Source of the DNA: Furcasterigmium furcatum
Lineage: Eukaryota; Ascomycota; Sordariomycetes; Glomerellales; Plectosphaerellaceae
Reading direction: 5' to 3'
Assembly: GCA_001599815.1 (NCBI GenBank)
Contig: BCIA01000002.1
Location: 4,189,626 to 4,253,625 of the forward strand
Length of the DNA stretch: 64,000 bases
Positions 41,236 through 53,600 of the stretch are shown here, one piece after another; positions within the stretch are counted from its first letter, which is position 1; each line of letters starts with the position of its first letter. Both the position numbers and the translations under genes were made by a program. The notes under the pieces were generated by a model that ran no database searches, had not been told where the DNA came from, and saw nothing but the letters and a program-made list of their open reading frames with translations.

Positions 41236-43544
41236 TTACATTCCCATGCTTCCTGACGGAGGGCATCCTAAAATGTTGAAGAAGTCTTCGGTGATTTCTG
41301 TCGGCCAAGCTTGAAGATCCATCGACCAAGGCTCAAGTTCGAGGTTCGGCCAGTTCTCAGAAGAGGTCAAGTAGCCCGGTAACAGAATCTCGTCCAAGAT
41401 GCCGGCACAACGAGCGGCCAGCTGGTTGTCGGAAAACACGTCGCGGAAGACGTGGCGGACCGTATCAAGGTCACTCTGCCACTTGGGCAGGTCGGGCGAT
41501 TCGGCGTCGCCGATGATAGCGAGAAGTATCACAAGAGAGGCGTGAAACAAGAAAAATCTAGACGAAGCGTCAGCCAGTTGTCCTCCATACTGCGGAGTTG
41601 GGTAGGTGGGCTCACATGGAATACCATGAGACAAGTCTGGACATAATCCCGTGTTTCGTGTAGAGGTCGATTGACTCTATTGTAGCGCTGGCTGCGCGGA
41701 TTGCGATGCGTCTACACCGTCTGTCGACCGGGTCATCATCTGTGGGGAGTGTGCCTTTGCCTTTGTTGACTGCTCGCTGTAGCAGAAGCTGGCGGAAGAG
41801 GATGATCTTGAGGTTCCAGAAACGCCACCAGAGACGCGACTTGGTGAACAGGAATGTCGATTCGGCAAAAGAAGCGTCGTATTCCGGGCGGAAATAGGAG
41901 GGGAGAGAGTCTGCCCAGGTATTCAGAGTCGCGTCCATCGACAATGCATGTTCGGGCGACACGCCTGAAGACGAGAGAAGTCGATTCGAGATGAAATTGG
42001 AGTGAACGTGGAGATCGCTTTGAACTCTCAAGCCAGAGTACAAAGTCGGTTGGTCGACTTCGGCAGGCAACACTGTCGTCCGGCTGGTGAGAGTCTATCG
42101 CGGGGTTAGCAAAGGGCCCGGAGTCGAATCTGAGATGGGCGTTTACCTCGTCATGGATGTTAAGAACCGGTCGAACGTCCATCGCTTCTGTGTCTGGGAG
42201 CAGAATTGGTCTCCCAAATGTGGTCGAGGCGCCGCTGTCAAAGATGTAGAGCCCCCACCACACGCGCCGACGCATCTCACGCTGCAACATGTTTATCCGC
42301 CAGTCAGGCAGCTCTCGGTGAAGACCCAGGCTGAGCGCCATACGCGTTGCGAGGCCGAGGAAGTTTGATCCCGTGTTGGGCTTGTTTCGTTTCTGGCTGA
42401 GATTGCTGAGCAAGACGAGGGCCTGTACGAAAGTGAGATTTGCGCTTTCGAATAAGGACTCATCTTCTCCGAAAGACAGTGCGTGATGGTAGAGATCATC
42501 GTCCAGCTCTCCGTGGGGGTCGTCGAGACACCACGCTCCGAGGGCTAAGATTGTGTGAAGCAGCATTTGCCACGACCTTCGCTGGGGCCGTGGAATGACC
42601 TCGTGGAGCTGGGCTCTAAAAGTCGGTTCGTGAACAAATGGGTACGCCCGATGATACACTGCAAAGTAGCTATCAACCAGCCGCTCGATGACCTGCCTTG
42701 AGGCAACCACATCTGACAGCTGGGAGGAAGCGTCCATCGCAGAGAAGCGCTGGTCTGACCGAGACCGGTGTTCGGCCACAGGTTTTGGTTGACCCGTTAG
42801 CAGGAGAAGCGATCTCAGGAAGAACACGCCCGCAGTTGACCCTGGCCGCTCATCAGCATGTATGTCCTCGAAACGGGGTCCGGTGTGACTTTACCCAGAT
42901 AGCCAGCGCCTCGTGGCTCGACCGACAGAGCTGCCATTCCGTCAGCAAGAACGTCGACATCTTCCTGCCAGTCAAATCCATCCGCTTCTTCGGGTACGGC
43001 TTCTGAAATGGCGCTTCCGGTGGCACCTGGCGTCGTCGGACTGCGTGGTGAGGGGCGAGACACCGCTGCTGACGGAGGACTCTCTATCTTTCGGATCTCC
43101 GCGGCACCCTCGGCGAGGGCTTCGTCGATATTAACCTCGGGGAGTAACTGGCCAAAAAGGCTTTCTACCTTCGCGAGACGCTTTTCAACGCTCGTCAGGT
43201 AGCTACGGTGGATCTGATGTGAGCACGAGGTTCATGGGGGCCGCATGCATGACTTACGCGCGCGTCAACGGGGACCTTTGGGCTCTCCCGCTGTAGTGGC
43301 AAGAAGTGGCATTCTGAACACACGCGTGGCATTGTGGCTTCTCTTTGGAGCACTAGAGCCGTCAGCCAGGTTCAAGTTGGCATCCATGGCGGGGTCGTGT
43401 CGCGTGTCTGCTGACCTTGAGCTTCTTGACTCGGCAGTAGTCGCACTGAATGAAGTCAGTCGGCATAAATGGGAATTTCCAGTAAGTAAAAGACCGTACC
43501 GCTAGGCTGCTTGCGAGCGCGGACTGTGAGCTCGTCTCAGTCAT
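41236..43544 (-). CDS. Zn2Cys6 transcription factor with zinc cluster split over three exons
   Basis: Seven exons: 43544-43500, 43445-43416, 43352-43258, 43202-42895, 42841-42147, 42094-41616 and 41557-41236, encoding 657 residues. The second exon is only 30 bases and encodes CDYCRVKKLK; the next begins with the third cysteine, so the six cysteines at 16, 19, 26, 33, 36 and 43 come from two exons, with the start codon in another. The middle homology region is clear: SYFAVYHRAYPFVHEPTFRA, ALGAWCLDD, ANLTFVQALVLLSNLSQKR, SLGLHRELPDW, REMRRRVWWGLYIFDSG and STTFGRPILLP. The type resembles Gal4-like regulators of carbon use. It is convergent with the P-loop kinase gene (33 bases between stop codons). 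Target genes are unknown. Confidence 0.9.
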
Positions 43545-44077
43545 ACTGCATCTTGCTCACTTGAAGTGAGGCTGTTTTGAGATCCATGACCAGGAAAAGG
43601 AACTTACAGTGCTCGAGGTGGGGTGAAGTTCGCGGGGATATGGGGTCATCCGTCCGCGACTTGATTACTAATAACGCTTAGGTAATCTCGGGAAATCCCC
43701 TTCCTCGATGGCGAGAAAGCAGCTCCTCTCTAAGTCTCAATGAAAGCGCGACATCTGCCCCCTTGGATCCGCAGCTCTGTGAGAGCTTCAGAACTAGGGG
43801 GAACTTTCAACCCGTCGGGTCTTACATACTCGGGATGTGAGATGAGAGAGTGCAATAATAGCCCCGGCTGGCACTACTACCGTTTCTTCACATGTGAGCC
43901 GAGACGGCACGTCTCGGCAGTCGGCCAAAGCTGCCCATCGAGTGCCGAAGACAAACACCCGAAGCAAAGCAAAAGCACCCTCACCAACGAGAACCAGTGC
44001 GGAAACACATTCATTCATTATCATCGCGATGCCCCCAAAACGCCCCCAACTCCCAAGTAGCGCCAGGCGAGAAAAAA
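43545..44077. other. intergenic region
   Basis: Promoter of the Zn2Cys6 gene and 3' flank of the bZIP gene. No gene is seen. Confidence 0.45.
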
Positions 44078-45281
44078 CTACGTGACATAACTCGCCAGGT
44101 GCGGAAACTCGTCCGCCCACGGGGAGGCCAGCTCCCAGTTCCGGATGTCCATCGCAAAGTCCGTGAAGCCCGGGTTCAGTACGACGCCCTCACGCGGATC
44201 TGGCAGGATCAGCGGCCGCTCGACCGGCCACCGCAGGCGCAGGGACCGCGTGTACATGGCCACCGAGTGCCGCCGGTCGTTCCGCTGGTTCAGGCAGAGC
44301 CAGTCCCGCAGGGCCGGCCAGGGGATGTAGTCGAGGCTCAGGGGGTGAGGGCAGGACTGCTGGATGTACGTGGGCCGGAGCCAGTCCGGGACGTCGCCGA
44401 GGGAGGCGGGATCGGGGTAGAGGCGCCACTGGTGAGGGCGATAGAGTGTCAGTTCTTGGGCAACACGGGATGTTATGCGCATATGCCTTGCTGCTGGGGG
44501 ACGGACGTACCCGTAGGAAGCGATATGTGATCAGATACAGCCCGAAGAGGGTCTGGGTGTCGGCCAGCTCGAACTGCCGACAGACCGCCGTGGCGAAGAA
44601 CACCACGGGATCACCCCCCGTCGAGAGCAGCATCATGTTCACGAGGGGCGGGTTGAGAAGGAGCTGAGGGGGCGCCTGGTGCGGGTCCCGGGCCAGGCCG
44701 AGATGTGCCTGGTATAGCATGACATAGCTCGTGTACTCGATACAGTCGAACGGGTTCTGGTGTTCCACGCCGCACCGGCACTGGACGGGAAGATTCGGAG
44801 GCGAGGATACCAGGTCTGGTGTCTGCCGGGGATCTCCCGGGCTGCCAAGGTCGGAAAGCATCCGGTCCTCGCTGGGTTTGGTGTCTTCGAGGGCCAGCTG
44901 GGGCGGTGTTAGTGGACGGGCAGACCCGGGGAGGGGGCGGTCATGTCGCGGAGGTGGCGGCACGGGGGAGAAACGCACGTGCATGTCTAACATTTCTGTG
45001 CTCAGTCGTGCGACTGGACTGGGGGGGAGGCCCGGCACGGGAGAGGGGGTCGTTATGTGGCGGGAAATGTCCTCCACCGCGGCCAGTAGCCGAGAGACGT
45101 CGCTCTCGAGCTTCTCCATCCGCCGCTTGTTCTCGTTGCGGTTCGATTTCTGCTTGAGCCTGTCCACCTGCCTCTTGCGGTGAAGCTGTGCGTCGGTGTG
45201 GACCCGGCGTGACTTTGATATGCTCATAGCCGGGTCGCACTCGACTGAGCTTTGCGTGGACTGAGAGGACGGAGTGCTCAT
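44078..45281 (-). CDS. bZIP-like transcription factor with DUF3425 domain
   Basis: Two exons, 45281-44511 and 44428-44078, encode 373 residues. Near residues 22-70 a basic region (KSRRVHTDAQLHRKRQ, DRLKQKSNRNENKRR) leads into a short leucine-type heptad (MEKLESDVSRLLAAVEDI). The basic motif is less regular than in AP-1 factors. The C-terminal half is the DUF3425 domain (PF11905 type) that often accompanies fungal bZIPs: GDPVVFFATAVCRQFELA, TLFGLYLITYRFLR, then WRLYPDPASLGDVPDWLRPT and a conserved LDYIPWPALRDWLCLNQ. The middle is Pro-rich and disordered. Such factors are often orphan regulators of stress or secondary metabolism. No cluster of biosynthetic genes is present here. Confidence 0.88.
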
Positions 45282-46949
45282 GGCGAGGTGGGAGCGGGTG
45301 CGAGGACGGGCAAGTGAGTGGGTCAGAGAGAAGTGAGATTCCGCGTGAATCGACTACGATGCTATATATCCGGTTGTCGAGGTACCTGAAGACACTGCCG
45401 TGAGGAGTGCAGATCAACTTGCGGGCGTGATCACATGCCAAAGACTCCTCCTGACGGTGAGCGGCACAGCAGGGGGGCCCAAGCAATGAAACGCCCGTAG
45501 GGCGAGGCTCCCCGAAGCTGAGGATGACCATGCGTCCGGGGAACAGGGGTTTGTCCGGGGTAATCCATCCATCCGCGGGGATTTGGCTTGTCTAAAGACG
45601 CATCTCCCCAGGGGTTCCGTCCCGGCATGCAGCCACGTTCATCGGGTGACATCGGGTGTCAGCGTGACTGGTGGTGGCAGGGTGTTTCGAAGGCTTCTTC
45701 TAGGCGGGGAGAATGTTGAGCTTGAATGAATGTGGTCATGCTCAGCGTCTTTGGGGTTTGCTTGTGACTCGTCAGAGGTTGGACTTGACATTCTTGAGAA
45801 GCCTTTCGTCCGATCTATATATGTCAAAATCACAAGCCTGGGCGAACCTCCCGAGGCACCTCACGGGCACAGGAACTGAGGCTGTGTTCAGGGGATGCTA
45901 TGTTTGATTAGGGTGTGCCGGATGCTCCCGGAACTCCCTGCTCCCTTCTCAGATCTACCCGGTGATTATTTCCGGTCTTCGCGTGTCTCCAGTTGACTCC
46001 TGGATCAGAGTCTCGTCTGTCTGGAAGTCTTCAGAGACAGTTCGGGGTCTTTCTGTTTCTGAAGAACTGCGTTCAAGCCGGGCCAGACTTACAGATGGAG
46101 GATTTCCGGAGTCTTCTGACCCCAGGCGAGGTCGCATTGAAGAGCGGCAGCGTAAAGATCTACGCATATGATCTGCTGTGCCAAGGATGCATACGACGAG
46201 GAGATACAACTTCAGGGGGCAGTGATTTACCCTTGGCATATCCCCGGCTCGGGACTTGAAACGGCTTCTGGAAACATGAAGGGCCACCTGACGTTGGAGG
46301 CTGCATGAGTTCATGGGCTGAGATGTTGTCTTTGAGCAATATCACCGACTAAGCCTTGATGACATTTCTTCGACGTCGAGAGAAGAATGGCCATGACTCT
46401 GAGAGGCGCCAATACAGATGAGTCTTGCAAAGGTAAATTGTCCGGATGTGATTTTTGCCCGCAGAGCGAGGCCCCTAGACTCCAACATTCTACGGCACAT
46501 GGCCAATGCCGCAATTTACATCTCAGGCTGCCGGATCCAGCCCAGCGTCATCTTTGGGGAAGGTTGGATGGAAAATTGCTTCGTAATTCATGAGCTCGTT
46601 GGTCGTAACATCTATCATGTGCTAATCGTATAGTCCCTCCTAACTTCTGACCATTGGAAGACGTGGCCCTGTCATCTCACACGAGGTTTCGCCCTCTGCG
46701 GGAGTCTGTGATGATCTTTGGCAGCTCACTGCCGTCTCTGACGTAAGGCCTCCCGCCTCCTTGTCTCAGGGTGCCTTTCAAGGTCAAGCCTGAGTTCTCG
46801 GGTATATTGAGATGGGAAGAGTGGTCCCCGGAGACGTGGAATACGTCTGGAGGTGGGATTCCGAGGCCGGGTAGTGACCGGGGGTGTTTCGTGGGATTCA
46901 TGGTGAATATCCCGTTGACATTTGGTATGAGGTGCGTTTTGTTTGTCGT
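45282..46949. other. gene-poor region
   Basis: About 1.7 kb without a convincing gene. Short frames exist but lack coding character or family motifs. No tRNA, repeat array or transposon is recognised. Confidence 0.45.
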
Positions 46950-47174
46950 TCACGCCGCCCCGGCGCGCCTTGCGTAGGCTTCACGGAGGGCTTCTTGGTA
47001 CACCCGATCGACTCTCAATTCGGCGTCGGTCTTGGGCCGGGTAGGGCCGGAAGGTGGACTTCTGCCGGCTGTGTCGGAGGGAACGTGGCTGATCTTGGCC
47101 GGTGTAGGTGTGGTGCTTCGGAGCTCCTCAGGAGCCTCGGCACGGCGAGAGGCGTTGAACAGGGGAAGACCCAT
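46950..47174 (-). CDS. small hypothetical protein, 74 residues
   Basis: The ATG sits in a strong context (gctcaccATGGGT) and the frame is GC-rich with an even amino-acid make-up. The protein starts MGLPLFNASRRAEAP, has a Pro/Ser/Thr-rich middle (SDTAGRSPPSGPTRP) and ends in a likely helix (DAELRVDRVYQEALREAYAR). It has no signal peptide, cysteine pattern or membrane segment. Small fungal proteins starting MGLPL are often predicted, but no function is known to me. It could also be a chance frame. Confidence 0.45.
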   Translation of the reverse strand: MGLPLFNASRRAEAPEELRSTTPTPAKISHVPSDTAGRSPPSGPTRPKTDAELRVDRVYQEALREAYARRAGAA

Positions 47175-48080
47175 GGTGAGCCGAGGGAATGAGAGTATGA
47201 GACAGAATGAGTGACGTTGGGGTCTGGAGAAGCGTAGTCCAACGCGATGCGGTCGTCGTTAGATAATGTAGTCTCGACAGAACCTGTGGTTCTCCACGGC
47301 CTGCTGGAGACCCGGGGCATAGGTATACACTTTATATGTATTCCATTCTTCCCCTGATAGACCCCGGGCCGGCAAACGCGCGCCATTTACCAGAGCCTCC
47401 GGTCGATACCGACCCAGAGTTTTGCATGGCGTCGACTAGAGTTACTCTCCCGGGTGGCAACACCATCGACTCCCTGGGAGTTCAGTGGCCAGGAGGTCGC
47501 GACAAGTCAAGAAAACAGTGGGAAAGACGGGTCTTCCGGGCGCGGCGCAGGTCGGCTTGCGGGCCCTGCGGGAGAGCCGCCCCGGTGTTTGTCTTGGAAC
47601 TGCGCTTAGCACTGAAAGCGGTGTGATTGCCAGGGCCAACGGCGCCGTGAGGATGAGACAGTGGTGCTGGCAATATCGTGCCTTTATTCCCGCACTACGT
47701 CACTGCAATAAGTCCCTTGATGCAGGGGCCTCAGGATTCATTCGACTCCGGCAATGTGGTGCCGGAGATCGGCAGGACTTGCGGGCGGGATTCAAGATGC
47801 ATTGTCAGGGGATTTTGAGTGCTTGGTTTGGTGTCCTGGGACATTCAGTGCATCATCTCAGTTGACGTCTTCCGTCACTTACACCGTTGTACCCGCACTA
47901 AACAGTCGGGGAGATCAGACGCCCTGCACCCAATGAGATGCTCTGTGATTCTCATCGTCCCACCAGGCGAGGCGTCGCAACTCTCGTGGTTGTAGAATCA
48001 TGTCATTCTTCGTGTCTATATCTATCGTATTTCATACAGTCGTGACAATGCTGGCAGCCTGCTGGTGTCAGTTTCCAGCA
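47175..48080. other. intergenic region, no gene seen
   Basis: It holds the upstream flank of the small gene and the 3' flank of the GDP-mannose transporter. Nothing else is recognised. Confidence 0.5.
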
Positions 48081-49393
48081 TCAAGGCTTCAGTCTGCCGC
48101 CGTCCCGCATCTCCCCCGCGATGGGCAACGCGCTCTTCTTGGCCTTGTTCTCCTCGACCTTGGCGTAAGCGTACACGATGCCGCTGATGAACCCCAGGAA
48201 GATGGCCGAGACGCTGCCGAAGGTGACGGGGGCGGAGAAGAAGACGAGCCCGCTGACGGCGATGGGGAGCTTGTTCAGGGCGCCGACCATGGAGTAGGTC
48301 GTCGAGGAGGTGACGCGGATGCACCAGGCGGAGCAGTACGAGATGAAGATGGCGGCGAGGCCGGAGTAGAAGATGCCGATGAGCAGGCGGGTGCGCTGGT
48401 CGGCGGGGAGGCTCCTGGCGAAGTTCTCGGCGGACCAGTCCTCGGTCAGCAGGGAGAAGCCGACGAGGATGGGGATGGTGAGGAGGTTGTTGTAGAACAT
48501 GGCTGGGATGACAGGTCAGTACTGCTGTGACATGTGACACACGACACGGGTATGTAGAGGCAAACGTACTATCCCAGTCCTTGAAGCTCATCTGCTTGAT
48601 GACCTTGCGCATGCCGAGGACGTAGACCGCGGTGCAGACGACGTTGAGGGCCATCCAGAAGTACCCGGCATTGAGGTTCGCGAGGGCGACGTCCGTTTTT
48701 CCCGAACCGGCACCGCCGCCCGTGTCGCCGACGAGGGCGCTCTGGATATCGGCCCAGGCGGCGACGACGGAGCTGAGCACCATGAGGGAGAAGGAGGCGA
48801 GGGCGATGCGGGTGACGGCGCCGCCGAACCAGAGCACCTCGCCGTAGGCGATGGCGATGATGGTCAGGTTCTTGAAGATGGTATAGACGGGCACGGAGAG
48901 GAACTGCAGGGCCTTGATGCTCGTGTAGATCATTCCGACGAAGGCGAGGGACACGGGGAACCCTGTTCGACGAGAGAGGTCAGCGGCTGTGTGTCTCGGG
49001 TACGATTCTGTGGCAGCAGATTGTCTCAGTCTTACATCTCTGCGCCCGGTCAACGTCGAGCGTTGCGAGGTTCTGGATCAGCCCGGCCTGCTTGCCGACG
49101 CCGATGGCGACGACGCAGATGATGGCCTGGGCGGCGAGGTAAAGGAAGGTGAGGTCCCAGGAGGAGCCGGAGACGACGTATTTGTTGACGACGGTCATGC
49201 TGATGGACGACAGGCAGTAGGCCAGGACGGAGATGGGCGCGCTGTTCGTGATCTTGCTGAGGCCGCCCGAGACGCCGACGGCACGCGCGGAGCGGCCCAT
49301 GAGGCTGTCGTCTTCCTTGGTGTTGTCCTCGAGCTCGAAGTCGAAGTCGTCGCGCCTCGGCGGGGGGTCGTCGTCCTTTCGTCTGTCGGCCAT
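48081..49393 (-). CDS. gmt1/vrg4-like: Golgi GDP-mannose transporter
   Basis: Three exons, 49393-49036, 48962-48570 and 48502-48081, encode 390 residues. A hydrophilic N-terminus (DDDPPPRRDDFDFELED) is followed by about ten membrane segments of the nucleotide-sugar transporter fold. LSSISMTVVNKYVVSG, ALQFLSVPVYTIFKNLTII, AYGEVLWFGG and junctions RAQR-WFPVSLAF and DWD-TMFYNNLL are characteristic of Vrg4/GmtA. The substrate motif GALNK is at about residues 324-328 and the related FKNLT motif earlier; these bind GDP-mannose in Vrg4. The protein exchanges cytosolic GDP-mannose for GMP at the Golgi and supports mannan and glycoprotein synthesis. Normally essential; all motifs are intact. Confidence 0.96.
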
Positions 49394-50381
49394 GATGGGC
49401 AGCTGGCTGGGGAAGGCTTGATAAACGAGTGAACAAGGCGTGATTCCGCCTGATGAAGGAGAGAAACGAGTGACAACCGCCAGAACCGAAGCTCAAATTG
49501 TCCCAGAAAGACTGGGGAAATGAAGCTGATCCTCGAACTTCTCCGGGTCAAGTGCCCTGTATGAATGACATGCGCCAGCCAGGAACCCGCCTCGCAAACA
49601 GGATTACTACTCGACTCGTGATTAGCGCATCATTGCTTCCCTGTCTTTTTCCAGTACCCGTTCGTTTGTCACTGCCGACTGACTCGATGATGAAGCCATC
49701 GCCAGATCCACACACATTCCGCCTCGAGTCAAGCCTCCAGGATGCTTCGAGAGATACTTGTAGAATCCAGGAGCATCTCAGCAAATTCATCCTCGAGCCA
49801 AGGACGGACGCCCCTGATGCACCCTAGAAACACCAGGCTTAATTATGTCGCTCGAGCAGAAATCAGCCCCATTACATGAAGAGCAAAAGCTGATTCGCTG
49901 AACATCTCGTTCATCTCAGTGACAGGCTTGGCATGAGGATGAATTTCCTGGGATCGTCAGCGCAGGCGGGTGAGGATCCGGCCGCCCGTCCGTTATTATT
50001 CCGGGTCACGCTACTCCATATAATACTTAGTCAGGTACTTAGTGCTCGTAGTCGGTAATAAGGCTGGGAGGGACCAACTGAAAGAAAATGCAAAGGGGCC
50101 TAAAGATTCGTGCGGGCTGCTGAGGATGGCAGTATGCTGCGCCCCTGACAGCCTTTCCTCTGCCCTCCATCTCTCGCCTCCCCCCCCAGCCTACTTGACA
50201 GGTCCCCAAGGCTTGACTTGATAGGCGAGCCACCACCCATGCTCGACTCAGGCTAGGCTGAGTTCATTTGATCCCCCCGGCCCAGGCCCAGACCCCGTCA
50301 TCTTCCCTGCTTCACTTCTACCGTCGACGGAGGCCGTCTGCTGCCTCGTGATTCTGCTTTAGTACATCACCCACTCCAATC
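49394..50381. other. divergent promoter region
   Basis: About 1 kb between the GDP-mannose transporter and the next gene, which run in opposite directions. Pyrimidine-rich leader tracts occur (about 50150-50200). No gene is seen. Confidence 0.45.
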
Positions 50382-51811
50382 ATGCTTGGCAAGCGGGAAT
50401 CCCGCATCCCCAGCTTCACGTACGCACACTTCACTCACTCACCCACTCACTCCCCGGCTCACTGTTGTCCCGATGTACACGTGCTGACTGAACCAGAATG
50501 AGGGCGCTACTGTCCGTCCCGCGGCGGATACACTCCGTCCTCATCGCCGGCGTCGTCCTGATCGTGCTCGCCGGCCTGATGATCACATTCAGAGAAGACG
50601 CGTGGGAGGCAAGCTGGATCCCCTTCATGGACGACAGCGACAGCTACCTGAGGGTCGACGACGGCAAGACGAGGATAGCCCTCATTGAGACGGGCGGCAC
50701 GCACGACGAGGTGGCCGCGGCCCTGCTCCACGCCTTCGGCGCCATGAAGAACGCCGAGATGGGCATCTTCTTCGCCGACCAGCGCTTCCACATGCAGGAC
50801 GGCATCATGGACAAGTTCAAGCTCGAGACGCCCATCGCCGTCAAGAAGCGCGCCAGCTACTTCGCCAGCACCGTCCGCCGCGAGTGGACGCCAGACATCA
50901 TCGTGTCCACGACCTGCGAGTTCGACGCCAAGAACCAGGCCAGGACGTTCCGCAAGCTGCTCGAGAAGGCCGACGTCCACCTCTTCTGCTTCATCCACCA
51001 CGCCGACCGCTGGGTCGCCAACAAGTGGTCCGACACCGCCGCCCGCTTCCACGGGAACGACCGCCTCGACGTCGTCGGTCTCAGCGCCCACACCGTCCAG
51101 TACTTCCTCAACAACAGCGCTCCTGCCTGGGACGGTGGCAGGGCCGTCAGGGCCCGCGTCCTCCCGCCCGTCTTCCCCGTCGACCTCCCCGCCCCCGACC
51201 CCGAGGCGCCCCTCTCCCTCGCCATGCAGGGCGACTACGACTCCGGCCGCCGCGACTACCGCTCCATCTTTGACTCCCTCGGTGAGGTCATCAAGGCCGT
51301 CAGGGACGACAACCCCGGGGGCGCCTCGGACACCGTCGACCTCCACGTCCTCGGCCACGGCTGGTCACCCTCCGTCCCCTCCGAGGTCCGGGACCGCGTC
51401 TTCTTCGACAAGTCGCTCTCCTACCCCGACTTCTACGCCACCCTCTCCCGCGCCTACGCCATCCTCCCCAGCTTCGCCAACGGCGAGTACTACGACCGCA
51501 AGGCCTCCTCCACCGTCCCCGCTGCCCTCATCGCCGGCGCGCCCATCGTCGCCAACGAGGAGCTCCTCGCCGCCTACACCTACCTCCCGCGCGAGGCGAC
51601 CTGGGTCCAGAAGGACGGCGAGACCGAGATGGACGTCGTCAAGCGCGTCATCGCAAACCGCGGGGAGCTCGCCAAGCGCCGCGACGCCGTCAAGGCGACG
51701 CGCACCCGGCTGCTCAAGGAGAACCAGGAGAACGCCGTCGCGTGGATGCAGGAGGCCCTCAAGCGGCGGAGCCTGCCCGTGACGCCCGACCCGACGAAGG
51801 ACGACGAGTAG
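50382..51811 (+). CDS. type II membrane protein, glycosyltransferase-like, uncharacterised
   Basis: Two exons, 50382-50419 and 50497-51811, encode 450 residues. The 38-base first exon (MLGKRESRIPSF) is inferred from a GTACGC donor, a ctgactgaaccag acceptor and in-phase joining; without it the protein would start at MRALLS. A signal anchor follows (SVLIAGVVLIVLAGLMITF), giving a short cytoplasmic tail and a lumenal body. The body has IALIETGGTHDEVAAALLHA, VHLFCFIHHADRW, LHVLGHGWSPSVP and SLSYPDFYATLSRAYAILPS, a layout like GT-B enzymes, and reads as a conserved fungal family. Codons are almost all C- or G-ending. Its place beside the GDP-mannose transporter fits a Golgi role but does not prove it. 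Confidence 0.8.
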
Positions 51812-53600
51812 GGCCGCGTCTGCGGTGTGATTAATTCTTGTTTAACGGCACGGCAAGGCATCGCTTGGTTCTGTCATTTTTCCACGGGCGGCGGCGCGAT
51901 GGCTGGAGAATACAACACGGAGCGGCTGTGCCAATGCATCTCACGACGGATATATTTTGGAGTCCAGGGCATCATCACGGGGCGAGCAAACGACTCTCTG
52001 TAACTCAATGTACGATTGGTTTTACAACACATTTAATAAATACCCCTGACTACTTACTCCTGCCCCGATGATGGACTGTCGTCGACAAGGTTCCGCCTCG
52101 CATAACCGTCGAACGCCGTGCAACGTGAATTGAGTTCAAGCAAGCGTGGTCAGTCCCGAGACATGGCTTGCCCACCGGCGCGCCCCAGACATGCGTCTCT
52201 TCTCTTCATTCCGCTCCGGGAGGCCCCTCGACCCTGTGTCCATTCGCTCGGAATCGTGAGATTACAGACTCTTGGCTCACAGGGATGGCAGCTTTAGGCG
52301 GAAATGCGCTTCTTGCAATCCCTCGGAGAAATCGTCCTGGCGTGGCGGCAGCTCGCGGGTCGTTCAACGTTCCACGGCAGGAGACAATCCCGAGTCCGCG
52401 GGTTGGCGTAGGTCTGATCCCATCTCCATCCTCATCGGGCACTTCCAGATATGTCCATTGATTCCCGTCAAACAATCTTAACTGCACAACTCACCTCCTT
52501 CCTCACCTCAATGACCCCATCCAGCCCCCAGCGTTCATCAACACCACCCACAATTATCCCACGCACAGCCGCCGCCAACCTTGTGGTTCCGCCGAAAAGG
52601 CCAGCCAAGATCTCGATCCCGGCAGGCACAAAAGCTTCTGTCCCGCCCGCCAAACCTGCCAGAAGAACAAGGATTGTGGAGAAACAAGCAACGATCGCCA
52701 TTGCTATCTCTACGCGCGGAGTTGTTTCCGGCCCCTCGCAGGCCGTCAACGAAGCAACTCGTCCTGTGATCCGCCTGCCCTGAAGCTTGGACTTATAGCA
52801 ACCACATCTGCGGCATTTACCGGATTCCTTGGATTATCCATGGATAGATATCTGGGTTGCTGCTACGCTGTACGTAGCCTGTTGAAATGTGAGGCCAGCA
52901 ATGACACGGGGTCGTTGGTCCCCGTCCTAGGCGCCTCTATTTTCGTCCCAGATCGAAGTAGCTGAGCCACCTCATTCTCGCATCATCACAAATATTACCA
53001 CGCAGTTCACCCGAGAACGAAGTGTATTGGCACCTCAGCACAGCCATCTCTCGATAGTAGGTCCCCGGCCTCACCTGTCCCAGACATCTCATCGCGGCAT
53101 ATATCCATCAATCCCATCTCTCCAACCAATGCAATAATGCCCCTGCCCAATCCCGCATCGTCGTCTCTGCCAAACAACGGTTCTCGGACGGGGCCGCCGG
53201 CTCCAGTCCAGCCGACGATCGAAATACAAATGCCCTTGACAAGTGTCCAGTATCTGTCCCGGACAAGAAAAAGCAGCCAATCCAGCTCGTGGCGGCATGG
53301 ATCACCCCTCCCATGCAAGAAAAACAGCTCGGAAACGAAAAAAAAGATAAAGCCACAAACAAGCGGTCTTGTCGGACATCAGAAGTGAGTGCACGCATGG
53401 GGCTCAGGGTTCATGTCAGCGCCCATGGTGGTCGAGAAAACGAGGGCGGTGATAGCGCCGCCAGGAAGGGGAAGCGATGTCGTCTAGAATGCAAACCATC
53501 CATGTCTGGACCGAGACGCCGGGAGCCGAGAGTGACAAATGGAATCGATTGCGGGTCGCGTGGTGAAGTCGTGGCTGGACAGAGCAATACCGAGAGGCTC
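51812..53600. other. gene-poor region
   Basis: About 1.8 kb. A minus-strand frame (52749-52468) has a hydrophobic Gly/Ala-rich stretch (AIVACFSTILVLLAGLAGG) but no family or good start, so it is not called. The rest is the 3' flank of the flanking genes. Confidence 0.4.

Noticed and set aside
52468..52749. Minus-strand hydrophobic frame
   Set aside because: There is one Gly/Ala-rich hydrophobic stretch only, with no family, start context or splice support.
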